NCBI GenBank assembly: GCA_031269415.1
Contig: JAISZF010000036.1
Location: 1 to 20,434, forward strand
Length of the DNA: 20,434 nucleotides
Direction of reading: 5' to 3'
DNA from: Clostridiales bacterium
GTDB lineage: Bacteria; Bacillota; Clostridia; Lachnospirales; WQUN01
The translations under genes and the position numbers were made by a program. Of this stretch, positions 1 through 7,427 are shown piece by piece (position 1 is the stretch's first letter; every line of letters starts with the position of its first letter). The notes under the pieces are model-generated. The model saw only the letters and a program-made list of their open reading frames with translations, had not been told where the DNA came from and searched no databases.

Positions 1-294
1 ATCAAACGCGCTGATGCTGGAGCGGATTTTTTCTACGTTCGCGGCCACCCTCTCAGGGTCGGCGATATTAATAATTGAAGAAAGGCTGGCTGTTGTCATA
101 AGATTCATACTTTTTTCCAGTTTGGCTTTATAGTCTACCGCGTTCAGAATGACGTTGTTTGACTCGGTATTGGAGCTGTGCAACTCCGATATGCTTCGTA
201 TGGCGATTACAGCGGAGATTAAAATAAACGTAATCAGCAATATATTGTTAGCCAATAGTTTACCGCTAATTTTCATATTTCTAAAAAAGCCCAT
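1..294 (-). CDS. Methyl-accepting chemotaxis-type receptor, N-terminal part (cut by window edge)
   Basis: Reading the minus strand from the ATG at 294 gives 98 codons open to the left edge of the window. The protein starts MGFFRNMKISGKLLANN and has one hydrophobic helix at about residues 14-30 (ILLITFILISAVIAI). A polar, helical stretch with Ser/Asn/Lys/Glu follows, of the kind seen in the four-helix-bundle sensory domain of chemoreceptors. An AGGA-containing ribosome binding site lies about 7 bases before the ATG. Family knowledge: such proteins are membrane receptors whose C-terminal cytoplasmic domain signals to CheA. The HAMP and signalling domains would lie beyond the edge, so a sensor histidine kinase with the same N-terminal layout remains possible. 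The coding status is well supported; the exact class is inference. Confidence 0.7.
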   Translation of the reverse strand, partial: MGFFRNMKISGKLLANNILLITFILISAVIAIRSISELHSSNTESNNVILNAVDYKAKLEKSMNLMTTASLSSIINIADPERVAANVEKIRSSISAFD

Positions 295-400
295 ATGCAC
301 CGTCCTCTAATCATGATGCTATAGTTTATGATTTTGAGACTTGCCTGATACTTGGTATATTGCTGGAATATTTTTTTAAGAAGATGCTCATTATTTTCAA

Positions 401-429
401 TTGAAAACGAATGTTCACTAAGGTATAAT
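401..429 (+). promoter_or_regulatory. Sigma-A-type promoter of the PIN remnant
   Basis: TTGAAA at 401-406 and a perfect TATAAT at 424-429 are separated by exactly 17 bases. It lies 27 bases before the ATG of the broken PIN gene and is one of the best promoter matches in the window, so the remnant is probably still transcribed. Confidence 0.75.
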
Positions 430-455
430 AGATATATGGGAGGGATTATATACCA

Positions 456-584
456 ATGAGAGCCATGAAAGCGTACTTGGAAACTACCATATTTAATTTT
501 TTCTTTGCTCAGGACAGGGGCTTTGCTCACGAAAGTACAGTCGAACTTTTCAAAGAGATTGCCGCTGGGAAGTTAAAGATTTGA
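456..584 (+). pseudogene. Truncated PIN-domain protein (toxin-type N-terminus only)
   Basis: The ATG at 456 opens a 42-residue frame, MRAMKAYLETTIFNFFFAQD followed by RGFAHESTVELFKEIAAGKLKI, ending in TGA at 582-584. The opening (K-x-Y-L-E-T-T-I-F-N-F) with the first acidic residue is typical of bacterial PIN-domain proteins of the VapC-like toxin group, where the Glu/Asp is a metal ligand and the full protein runs to about 130-150 residues. The later acidic residues of the active site are absent, so a nuclease cannot form. GGGAGG lies about 11 bases before the ATG. A second frame whose product looks like the end of another small protein begins at the stop. I infer an internal deletion of a toxin gene and its neighbour. 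The second ATG at 465 is an alternative start. Confidence 0.6.
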
Positions 585-688
585 CACCCGCGCAATACAA
601 TGAGCGGTTGAGAAAGCTTATAGAATCAGCCGCGAAAAAATACGGTTTTAAAATTGTTCAGCGTGTAGACGCGAGGAAACTGTCTTAA
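581..688 (+). pseudogene. Tail of an unrecognised small protein, overlapping the PIN remnant
   Basis: From TTG at 581 a 35-residue frame runs to TAA at 686-688 (MTPAQYNERLRKLIESAAKK then YGFKIVQRVDARKLS). It overlaps the PIN stop as TTGA, and a GGGAAG at 567-572 lies 8 bases before the TTG, so it could be translated by coupling. The frame stays open upstream through the PIN remnant (W-E-V-K-D-L-T-P), which suggests the true start was lost. I do not recognise the family. The helical, basic composition would suit a small partner or antitoxin-like protein encoded next to a PIN toxin, but that is inference from position. It could also be a genuine tiny coupled ORF. Confidence 0.35.
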
Positions 689-721
689 CCTTATTAGGCA
701 ACGGCTGCTATTCATAACAAT

Positions 722-766
722 ACCCGCTAATGAGAGCATAATTTTCTCTTCGGCGGGTTGTTTTTG
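722..766 (+). terminator. Terminator after the PIN remnant
   Basis: ACCCGC (722-727) pairs with GCGGGT (753-758), with an inner GAGAG/CTCTT pairing around an A/T-rich loop. The stem is followed by TTGTTTTT. It closes the short remnant unit and insulates the HAD-ileS operon. Confidence 0.7.
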
Positions 767-804
767 GGCTTTTCACTCCGCTCACCAGTTGAGCCTCCCC
801 ACAC

Positions 805-833
805 TTGAACCTCACTCCGGATTATGATATTCT
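805..833 (+). promoter_or_regulatory. Promoter of the HAD-ileS operon
   Basis: TTGAAC at 805-810 and TATTCT at 828-833 are separated by 17 bases. Transcription would start near 840, about 20 bases before the first ATG of the HAD gene. No T-box antiterminator motif is visible in this short leader, although such leaders are common before tRNA-synthetase genes in Firmicutes. Confidence 0.5.
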
Positions 834-860
834 AATACGAACTCGTCGGATTCCGACATA

Positions 861-1556
861 ATGAAAGAAGGTGCTACTCTGCGCGACACTGTTATCTTTG
901 ACATGGACGGCGTGCTGATTGACAGTCAGCCGCTGCATTTTGAGATCGATCTGGAAGTCCTGAGAACGGCGGGCGCTTCCCCCACGAGGGCGGACGTGGA
1001 GCGCCGCGCCGGCATGGCTAACAGAGACCGCTGGCCAGAATATAAGCGGGAATTCGGATTGAGCCTGTCTGTGGACAAGTTGATTGACCTGCATGTGGGT
1101 ATTCTTATGAAATTATTTCGGGAAAGCTCGCTTTGCCCAATTAACGGCATACCCGAATTGCTGAAATTGCTGAAAGTGACAGGTATAAAAACAGCGGTCG
1201 CTTCGTCCTCCTCAATGGCTCTGATAAACCTTGTTATGGAGAAGCTGCGCGTTACCAGTTATTTCGACGATCTCGTTACCGGTGAAGACGTTAAGAACGG
1301 AAAGCCCGCGCCGGATGTCTTTATAAAGGCCGCCGCGTGCCTGAATGTTAAACCAGCGCAATGCGTTGTCATCGAGGATTCGGCAAACGGTGTGCTGGCC
1401 GCTAAACGCGCCGGTATGCGCTGTGTCGCCTACGCGAACCCTACCTCGGGCGAACAGGATCTTTCGCCGGCGGATATGATTATAGATTCGTTCGGTCAAA
1501 TTAACAGAAGCTTAGAGTGGCTTATGGATCAGGAGGAGTTATGTACGATAAAGTAG
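861..1556 (+). CDS. HAD-superfamily phosphatase, beta-phosphoglucomutase-like
   Basis: This 231-residue cytoplasmic hydrolase shows all four HAD motifs: I, DMDGVLIDS near residues 14-22 (Asp nucleophile and acid/base Asp); II, the Ser run in VASSSSM near 114-120; III, the Lys in GKPAPDVF; and IV, VIEDSANGV with its acidic pair. The insert between motifs I and II is the small helical cap of the beta-phosphoglucomutase/phosphatase subfamily. The substrate, probably a small phosphorylated sugar, cannot be read from sequence. The ATG at 861 has no clear ribosome binding site. A CTG at 879 has AAGAAGG 7 bases upstream and would give MRDTVIFDMDG, the usual N-terminus of the family, so the true start may be 879. 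The 3' end overlaps ileS by 16 bases, implying translational coupling. Confidence 0.9.
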   Translation: MKEGATLRDTVIFDMDGVLIDSQPLHFEIDLEVLRTAGASPTRADVERRAGMANRDRWPEYKREFGLSLSVDKLIDLHVGILMKLFRESSLCPINGIPELLKLLKVTGIKTAVASSSSMALINLVMEKLRVTSYFDDLVTGEDVKNGKPAPDVFIKAAACLNVKPAQCVVIEDSANGVLAAKRAGMRCVAYANPTSGEQDLSPADMIIDSFGQINRSLEWLMDQEELCTIK

Positions 1557-4500
1557 ACGCTGACATGAATTTTGTCAAGCGCGAAACAGAGGTTTTAGCG
1601 TACTGGAAAGAGAATAAAATCTTTGAAAAGAGTGTGAGACTACGGGAAAACGGCCCGCCGTTCACCTTTTACGACGGCCCGCCCACAGCCAACGGCAGGC
1701 CGCACATCGGTCATGTGGAAACACGGGCAATAAAAGACCTGATTCCGCGGTACCGAGCCATGAAAGGCTATAACACGCTGCGCAAAGCCGGTTGGGACAC
1801 GCATGGCCTGCCTGTGGAGCTGGAAGTGGAAAAGGCCCTGGGGATCAGCGGCAAGCCGGAGATCGAGAAATACGGCGTCGAGCCGTTTATACAACAATGC
1901 AAGGAAAGCGTGTGGAAATACAAGAACGAATGGGAGGAAATGAGCGATCGCGTGGCGTTCTGGGCGGATATGGACGAACCGTATGTCACGTATCACAACT
2001 CCTATATCGAATCGGAATGGTGGGCTTTAAAACAGATTTGGGAAAAGGGGCTGCTGTACAAGGGTCATAAGATTTTACCGTACTGCCCGCGCTGCGGCAC
2101 GTCGCTGTCCAGCCACGAAGTCGCGCAGGGTTATAAAGACGTAAGAGAAACCTCTGTTTTCGCCAAATTCAAGGTTAAAGGAGAGGACACGTTTATTCTG
2201 GCGTGGACGACCACACCTTGGACACTGCCGTCAAACGTGGCGCTTGCGGTCAACGCGAAAGAGGAGTATTGCCGAGTAAAACAGGGTTCCGAAGTTTATA
2301 TAATGGCAAAGGCTCTCGTGAGCGATCTGTTAAAAGAGGACTTCGACGTAATTGAAACCTTCCCCGGAGCGTCTATCGAGGGAATGGAATACGAGAATCT
2401 CTTCGGTTTCTACGAATCCGATAAAAAACACTGTTATGTCGTCTGCGATAATTATGTTACTCTTAACGAAGGCACGGGCGTTGTCCATATCGCTCCCGCT
2501 TTTGGCGAGGATGATTCCCGTCTCGGCAAGATATACGATCTGCCTTTTATCCAACTGGTAAACGCTCAGGGCCTGTTCACTGAATCGGTTAAGCCTTGGG
2601 CAGGCGTGTTTGTCAAAGAGGCCGATCCGCTCATCATCAAATATATGAAAGAAACAGGAAAACTGTTCCGAGCCATGGACTTCGAGCATTCATACCCGTT
2701 CTGCTGGAGGTGTGACACGCCTCTGCTCTACTACGCGCGCGACGCTTGGTTTATAAAGATGACCGCTCTGCGGGACGAATTGCTGGCCAATAACGACGCG
2801 GTGAACTGGATGCCCGACAACATCAAGACTGGCCGTTTCGGAGATTTCCTCGCGAACGTGGTCGATTGGAACCTGAGTCGGGAACGTTATTGGGGCACGC
2901 CTCTGCCGGTCTGGGAATGCGAGCTCGGCCATAGGCATGTTGTAGGAGGTATTGAGGAACTGCGCGAACTAAGCCCTGAAACGCCAGCGGACATTGAGCT
3001 TCACAAACCGTACATCGATAGCGTGACGTTCAATTGCCCCGAATGCGGCGGCGTTATGCGGCGCGTGCCGGAGGTTATAGACTGCTGGTTTGATTCCGGA
3101 GCTATGCCGTTCGCTCAATGGCACTATCCGTTTGAAAACAAAGAAAAATTCGAGAAATTCTTTCCCGCCGACTTCATCTCGGAAGCGCTGGATCAGACGC
3201 GCGGCTGGTTTTATTCGTTAATTGCTATAGGTACGCTTGTTTTCGGAACGTCGCCGTTTAAAAACTGCATCGTAATGGGTCTGGTTATGGATAAAGACGG
3301 CGTAAAAATGAGCAAACACAAGGGCAACGTCGTCGATCCCTGGTCAGTGTTGAATAAACAGGGCGCGGACGCCTCACGCTGGTATTTCTACAGCTCAAGC
3401 GCGCCGTGGCTGCCCAGCCGTTTCCATGACGACGCTCTGAACGAGGCCCAGCGCAAGTTTATGGGCACATTCTGGAATACCTATGCTTTCTATGTGCTGT
3501 ACGCCGAGATTGATCAGTTCAACCCGGCGGAATATAGTCTGGAATACGACAAGCTGTCTCTGATGGATAAATGGGTGCTTTCACGATTGCATTCCCTGAT
3601 CCGTGAAGTGGACGAAAATCTGGAACACTACGAGATCACCGACTCGGCGCGGGCGCTGAACAATTTTGTGGACGAGCTGAGCAATTGGTATGTACGCCGA
3701 GGCCGCGAACGGTATTGGGGAAATGATATGTCCCGCGATAAGATCAACGCTTACATGACCCTGTATCATGTATTGGTAAATTTAGCGAAGATCTGCGCGC
3801 CGTTTATTCCGTTCATGACGGAGGCCATCTACCTGAATTTGGTAAAGAATCTGGAGCCCCAGGCGCGGGAGAGCGTTCATCTTACGGATTTCCCGCGATT
3901 CAACCCTGATTGGATCAACGCCGATCTGGAAGCCAACATGGATCGCGTGCTGCGAATCGTAACATTAGGCCGCGCAGCGCGTAATGAAGCTGCCATAAAG
4001 AACCGTCAGCCTTTGGCGCGAATGTACGTAAAGTCTGAACAGAAACCCTCGGAAGAGTTCAACGGTATTATTTTAAACGAACTTAATGTAAAAGAGATTG
4101 AGTATACCGACGATGTGGACGCCTTCACCGCGTATAGCATTAAGCCCGAACTGCGCTCACTCGGCCGCAAATACGGCAAACAGCTTCCCGCTATCAGCAG
4201 GGCCTTAGCGGCTGCCGACGGAAACGCGCTCATGAAATCACTGAAACAGGGGAACATTATATTGAACGTTGACGGGCAAGTGATAGAGCTTCAAGAGAGC
4301 GAGCTCCTGATCTCGGCGGCGCGGAGGGAAGGCTTTAGCTCCGCGAATGATCGGGGCGTAAATGTCGTCCTCTCCGTTACGTTGACTCCTGAATTGATAA
4401 ATGAAGGCCTTTCGCGCGAGATTATCAGCAAGGTTCAGACCATGCGCAGGGAGGCGGGTTTTGAGGTAACGGATCGCATCCGTCTGTTCTACAAGTGCGG

Positions 4501-4663
4501 CGAAAAACTAAGCGCTGTGTTTGAGTTGATCGGCGGCCAGATCGCCGAAGACGTTCTGGCAAATGAGATCACATTGCTGGCGGACGACGGTATAGACGGA
4601 ACGTATATTAAAGAATGGAATATAAACGGCGAGTACGCGCGCTTAGGTGTTCGGCGTGTATAG
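1541..4663 (+). CDS. ileS: Isoleucyl-tRNA synthetase (long, eukaryote-like type 2)
   Basis: This class I synthetase charges tRNA-Ile with isoleucine in the cytoplasm. At 1040 residues it is longer than the usual bacterial form (about 920-940). The HIGH motif is exact (55-58, GRPHIGHVET), and the KMSKS loop is KMSKH at 589-593. The editing domain carries AWTTTPWTLPSN from residue 221, and Cys pairs occur in YCPRCGTSL, CWRCDTP and NCPECGG. The wording around HIGH, the KMSKH variant and the long C-terminal extension fit the type 2 (eukaryote/archaea-like) enzymes, which in known cases tolerate mupirocin. I chose the ATG at 1541 because AGGAGG lies 4-5 bases before it. An upstream in-frame GTG-type extension (from 1517) has no such site. 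It is co-transcribed with the overlapping HAD gene. No clear terminator follows. Confidence 0.97.
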   Translation: MYDKVDADMNFVKRETEVLAYWKENKIFEKSVRLRENGPPFTFYDGPPTANGRPHIGHVETRAIKDLIPRYRAMKGYNTLRKAGWDTHGLPVELEVEKALGISGKPEIEKYGVEPFIQQCKESVWKYKNEWEEMSDRVAFWADMDEPYVTYHNSYIESEWWALKQIWEKGLLYKGHKILPYCPRCGTSLSSHEVAQGYKDVRETSVFAKFKVKGEDTFILAWTTTPWTLPSNVALAVNAKEEYCRVKQGSEVYIMAKALVSDLLKEDFDVIETFPGASIEGMEYENLFGFYESDKKHCYVVCDNYVTLNEGTGVVHIAPAFGEDDSRLGKIYDLPFIQLVNAQGLFTESVKPWAGVFVKEADPLIIKYMKETGKLFRAMDFEHSYPFCWRCDTPLLYYARDAWFIKMTALRDELLANNDAVNWMPDNIKTGRFGDFLANVVDWNLSRERYWGTPLPVWECELGHRHVVGGIEELRELSPETPADIELHKPYIDSVTFNCPECGGVMRRVPEVIDCWFDSGAMPFAQWHYPFENKEKFEKFFPADFISEALDQTRGWFYSLIAIGTLVFGTSPFKNCIVMGLVMDKDGVKMSKHKGNVVDPWSVLNKQGADASRWYFYSSSAPWLPSRFHDDALNEAQRKFMGTFWNTYAFYVLYAEIDQFNPAEYSLEYDKLSLMDKWVLSRLHSLIREVDENLEHYEITDSARALNNFVDELSNWYVRRGRERYWGNDMSRDKINAYMTLYHVLVNLAKICAPFIPFMTEAIYLNLVKNLEPQARESVHLTDFPRFNPDWINADLEANMDRVLRIVTLGRAARNEAAIKNRQPLARMYVKSEQKPSEEFNGIILNELNVKEIEYTDDVDAFTAYSIKPELRSLGRKYGKQLPAISRALAAADGNALMKSLKQGNIILNVDGQVIELQESELLISAARREGFSSANDRGVNVVLSVTLTPELINEGLSREIISKVQTMRREAGFEVTDRIRLFYKCGEKLSAVFELIGGQIAEDVLANEITLLADDGIDGTYIKEWNINGEYARLGVRRV

Positions 4664-4762
4664 ATGGGTTTAAGGGCGGTCCGATAATGCCGGCCATAGA
4701 CTAACTGTTAAAATTTGTAATCAAACTGGAACATTAATATGAGGTTTATTTTGTCAGTTTAC

Positions 4763-4791
4763 TTGTCAATCGCTGTCTGCTTTGATATACT
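4763..4791 (+). promoter_or_regulatory. Promoter of the LCP-TraX operon
   Basis: TTGTCA at 4763-4768, a 17-base spacer and TATACT at 4786-4791 form a good sigma-A promoter. It implies a leader of about 70 bases before the LCP coding start. Confidence 0.7.
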
Positions 4792-4823
4792 ATTAGCCGA
4801 CGGTGGAAGTCGCTTTTTTTGTC

Positions 4824-4873
4824 AAGGAGGTGAATTATTGCCGTAAGATGTTGGAATACGGCAGAAGCTCATG
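4824..4873 (+). promoter_or_regulatory. Unusual LCP leader: strong SD, TTG-CCG-stop and hairpin before the ATG
   Basis: A very strong AAGGAGGTG (4824-4832) lies about 6 bases before a TTG (4838-4840). That TTG is followed at once by CCG and an in-frame TAA (4844-4846). The inverted repeat TGCCGTA (4839-4845) / TACGGCA (4857-4863) lies between this site and the ATG at 4871, which has only a weak local site (CAGAAG). If folded, the hairpin leaves about 15 unpaired bases between the strong site and the ATG. The sequence facts are direct; any regulatory role is inference. Confidence 0.45.
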
Positions 4874-6400
4874 CAGGAAGAATCTGTTTTAAGACCCAAC
4901 ATTCCGCAAGGCGATGATATTCAAAGAAAAAATAACAGGTCCGGAGCGCTGGAAAAGCAATCCGGATCTTCATTCAGCAGAAAGAAAAATTTCCACGGGA
5001 AGAATCAATTCTATCAACGCGAATCCGTCCGCGGGAGAATGATTAAGAAGTTCTTCAAATTAGTGGGCGCTATGGTCGGGGTATTTCTACTCGCGGGCAC
5101 TATCGCCGTTTTTATTATAAACGGCAGTCAGGCTAATACAGACAATAATGCCTTGGCCGTATCAACGCCGACAGCTCCGCCGACCGACAGCAGTACCACG
5201 ACCGAAGCTGAGGACATAGCCGCGAAACCTACAGTTCAGCCGTCTGAATCCATATTACTTCCGCCCGCGAAAACCAATTTTTTCGTGGTGGGCAAAGACG
5301 TTTCCGGCCTCTTGACCGACGTCATGATAGTAGGCTGCTTTAACAGGGACACTTATGAGATTAGTCTCGTATCAATCCCACGCGATACGCTCACGATCCT
5401 CCCGAGGGAGCGCTTGAGTCGCATGCAGGAATTAGGTCTTTACGCTCCGGCAGACGGTACAATGAAAATGAACGAAGTTAACAGTTACGGCCAACAGCAA
5501 TACGGAATGGCCCTTTTGCAGGAACAAATACAAGATGTGCTCGGTGTGGATATTAAATACGTAATTGAAATTGATTTGCAGGCGTTCCGAAACATAGTCG
5601 ACGATTTAGGCGGCGTTTATTTTGAAATCCCCAAGCCGGGCATGTATTACAAGGATGACTCCCAGGCACTGAACATCGCCATACCCCCGGGGTTCCAGTA
5701 CCTGGATGGAAAGACCGCGGAGGGCGTCGTGCGCTACCGCGAGTACCGCGACGGAGATATCGATCGTATAGAGGTTCAGCAGGAGTTTTTAAAGGCGCTG
5801 TTCAGTCAGGTTTTAGAGCGGGAGAATATTCTGGGCAACGCCTTCTCCATCGCGAAATCCATTATAAGCTATTCTAAAACTAATTTCAGTATAACTGACT
5901 TACCTTTGTACTTACGATATATTAACGATATAAACACGGATAATTTTAATTTTTATACCCTGCCTTGCACACCGGAGTATATCGGTAAGGTTTCCTATGT
6001 TATTCCAAATGACGAACAGATTCAAGAACTTGTAAACGACATCTTTTATAAAGTAACGGAACCCGAGGAAACGCCGTCTGAAACCGTTCCGGAAGTCAGT
6101 GAGGAACCGACGGCTGTTCCGAAGATCAACTCCAAGGGCATGCGTATTGAGGTATTAAACGGCAGCGGTATAAATGGTATAGCGAGGTCGTTCAAAGAGG
6201 CTTTCGAAAGCGACGGCTTTACGGTCACAAATATAGATGACTATACCGGCGCGCAAATGGACGCTACCCAGATTATAGTCAAGACCACTGGTATGGGCTC
6301 CGACTTGTTGCATTACTTCAAAGACTCTATCATTCAGGTGCTGCCTGAAATGCCCGAGGATTACGATATAATAATTATAACAGGCCGGGGTGAGGCATGA
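4871..6400 (+). CDS. LytR-CpsA-Psr (LCP) family cell-wall glycopolymer ligase with LytR_C domain
   Basis: This 509-residue protein has a basic cytoplasmic N-terminus (about 1-60), one membrane helix (about 61-84), a Ser/Thr/Pro linker (about 90-135), the LCP catalytic domain (about 137-370) and a LytR_C domain from about residue 424 (MRIEVLNGSGINGIA). Family-typical residues include LTDVMIVG (Asp150), SIPRDT (Arg171) and the later VRYREYRDGDIDRIEVQQ segment. Known LCP enzymes transfer undecaprenyl-linked glycopolymers such as teichoic acid or capsule to peptidoglycan on the outer membrane face. No other start is available upstream because an in-frame TAA precedes it at 4844. Its TGA overlaps the TraX ATG (ATGA), so the two are translated as a unit. 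The target polymer cannot be told from sequence. Confidence 0.93.
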   Translation: MQEESVLRPNIPQGDDIQRKNNRSGALEKQSGSSFSRKKNFHGKNQFYQRESVRGRMIKKFFKLVGAMVGVFLLAGTIAVFIINGSQANTDNNALAVSTPTAPPTDSSTTTEAEDIAAKPTVQPSESILLPPAKTNFFVVGKDVSGLLTDVMIVGCFNRDTYEISLVSIPRDTLTILPRERLSRMQELGLYAPADGTMKMNEVNSYGQQQYGMALLQEQIQDVLGVDIKYVIEIDLQAFRNIVDDLGGVYFEIPKPGMYYKDDSQALNIAIPPGFQYLDGKTAEGVVRYREYRDGDIDRIEVQQEFLKALFSQVLERENILGNAFSIAKSIISYSKTNFSITDLPLYLRYINDINTDNFNFYTLPCTPEYIGKVSYVIPNDEQIQELVNDIFYKVTEPEETPSETVPEVSEEPTAVPKINSKGMRIEVLNGSGINGIARSFKEAFESDGFTVTNIDDYTGAQMDATQIIVKTTGMGSDLLHYFKDSIIQVLPEMPEDYDIIIITGRGEA

Positions 6401-7272
6401 GTACGTTTTTGCTGAAACTTATCGCGTTATTGGTAATGATAGTCGATCACACAGGGGTTGTTTTTCAACCCCTTTTTGATGTTTCCACATATCAGTTAAT
6501 CCGCTCTATTGGCCGTATAGCGTTTCCCATATTTCTGTTTTTCGTCGCTGAAGGCTGCCGCCGCACGAGCAATATAAAACTCTATCTGCTGCGTCTGGGA
6601 TTGTTCGCGCTTATAACGGAATTACCCTTTGATCTGGCACTGGCGAGTTTTAACCGTACACCCGACGGTATATTTGACCTCGGCGCGTACAACCTAATGG
6701 AAGATCAGAATATCTTCTGGACGTTTTTTTTGGGTGTGCTGTGCGTATATCTCTATAGAGAGTTTAACACCGGCTTCAAACGTCTGATATATCTAATGGG
6801 GATTCCCTTGATTGTATCTTTGGTCTATCTGGCTGACTCGGTTTACGGTTATAAAATTGATTACGGCGCGGCGGGCGTTTTATTTGTGTTTATACTCTAC
6901 ATCCTGCCATACGGTGATCAGGAACCCGGACAGCCTTTGCGGATGAGCGGCCTGGGCAAATTTTTGCGAATAGCGGCGCTGTTTTGCCTGGTGTTTTATT
7001 TGTACATCATCAGTTGGGTCGATCTGGATTATATCGGAATGATCCTTGCCGAAAGCGGATTTTCCATGGTTATAGAGTTACTGCCGCAACTCTTGTCCGA
7101 CTATGCCGTCAAGCTGATGTTTTCCGCCTGTATAGCGCTTTTCCTGCTCTCCTTCTACAATAATAAGAGAGGTATGCGTCTGAGATGGTTGTTTTACGCG
7201 GCGTATCCCCTGCATCTCTTGGTTTTGGGCGTGATTCGGCTGATGTATGTTGTGCCGATTCAGACTCGCTGA
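6397..7272 (+). CDS. TraX-family integral membrane protein
   Basis: This 291-residue, highly hydrophobic protein has roughly eight membrane helices. The start MSTFLLKLIALLVMIVDHTG with the conserved Asp-His (17-18), then RSIGRIAFPIFLFFVAEGCR and LLRLGLFALITELPFDLA, matches the TraX family. TraX of the F plasmid is needed for N-acetylation of pilin. Chromosomal Firmicute members have no settled role but look like membrane acyltransferases. It overlaps the LCP gene by 4 bases and shares its promoter, so I infer a job in modifying a surface polymer rather than conjugation. GGGGTG lies about 5 bases before the ATG. A strong terminator follows directly. Confidence 0.88.
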   Translation: MSTFLLKLIALLVMIVDHTGVVFQPLFDVSTYQLIRSIGRIAFPIFLFFVAEGCRRTSNIKLYLLRLGLFALITELPFDLALASFNRTPDGIFDLGAYNLMEDQNIFWTFFLGVLCVYLYREFNTGFKRLIYLMGIPLIVSLVYLADSVYGYKIDYGAAGVLFVFILYILPYGDQEPGQPLRMSGLGKFLRIAALFCLVFYLYIISWVDLDYIGMILAESGFSMVIELLPQLLSDYAVKLMFSACIALFLLSFYNNKRGMRLRWLFYAAYPLHLLVLGVIRLMYVVPIQTR

Positions 7273-7275
7273 AAC

Positions 7276-7326
7276 CAAAACAGAAAGGTAATGGCCTATA
7301 ACGCGCCATTGCCTTTCTGTTTTTTA
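7276..7326 (+). terminator. Strong terminator after the LCP-TraX operon
   Basis: ACAGAAAGGTAATGGC (7280-7295) pairs over 16 bases with GCCATTGCCTTTCTGT (7305-7320), with one T-G wobble and a 9-base loop. T6 follows, and A4 precedes the left arm. This is the longest stem of any terminator in the window. Confidence 0.93.
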
Positions 7327-7354
7327 CCCGCAGGAATAATATACCTTTTTTATC

Positions 7355-7383
7355 TGGACGATAAAACACGCTTCTGCTATAAT
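7355..7383 (+). promoter_or_regulatory. Promoter of parAB
   Basis: A perfect TATAAT at 7378-7383 is preceded, after 17 bases, by TGGACG (7355-7360), a 4 of 6 match to the -35 consensus. It lies 45 bases before the parA start. Confidence 0.6.
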
Positions 7384-7388
7384 ACTTT

Positions 7389-7415
7389 TAATTAAGTGAC
7401 GCAGCGTCTTAATTA
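7389..7415 (+). repeat. Dyad in the parA leader (candidate operator or 5' hairpin)
   Basis: TAATTAA (7389-7395), a GT bulge, then GACGC (7398-7402) are mirrored by GCGTC (7404-7408) and TTAATTA (7409-7415) around a single central A. That is 12 matched pairs directly downstream of the -10 box and touching the AGGAGGGG ribosome binding site (7415-7422). It is not a parS sequence. Confidence 0.6.
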
Positions 7416-7427
7416 GGAGGGGAAACG

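Noticed and set aside
273..530. 85-codon minus-strand open frame over the start of the receptor gene and the PIN remnant
   Set aside because: It overlaps two better supported frames, runs through a strong opposite-strand promoter and has no recognisable protein features.
841..1540. Possible T-box or other tRNA-sensing leader for ileS (and for argS)
   Set aside because: No AGGGTGG-type antiterminator motif and no leader terminator is present. ileS is overlapped by the HAD gene, and argS directly follows the lipid kinase gene.
4664..4700. GGCGGT...GCCGGCC region as an ileS terminator
   Set aside because: The pairing is poor and no T-run follows.
4980..5000. TTTCCACGGGAA as a parS site
   Set aside because: It differs from the parS consensus at several key bases and lies inside the LCP coding region. 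No better parS candidate was seen.
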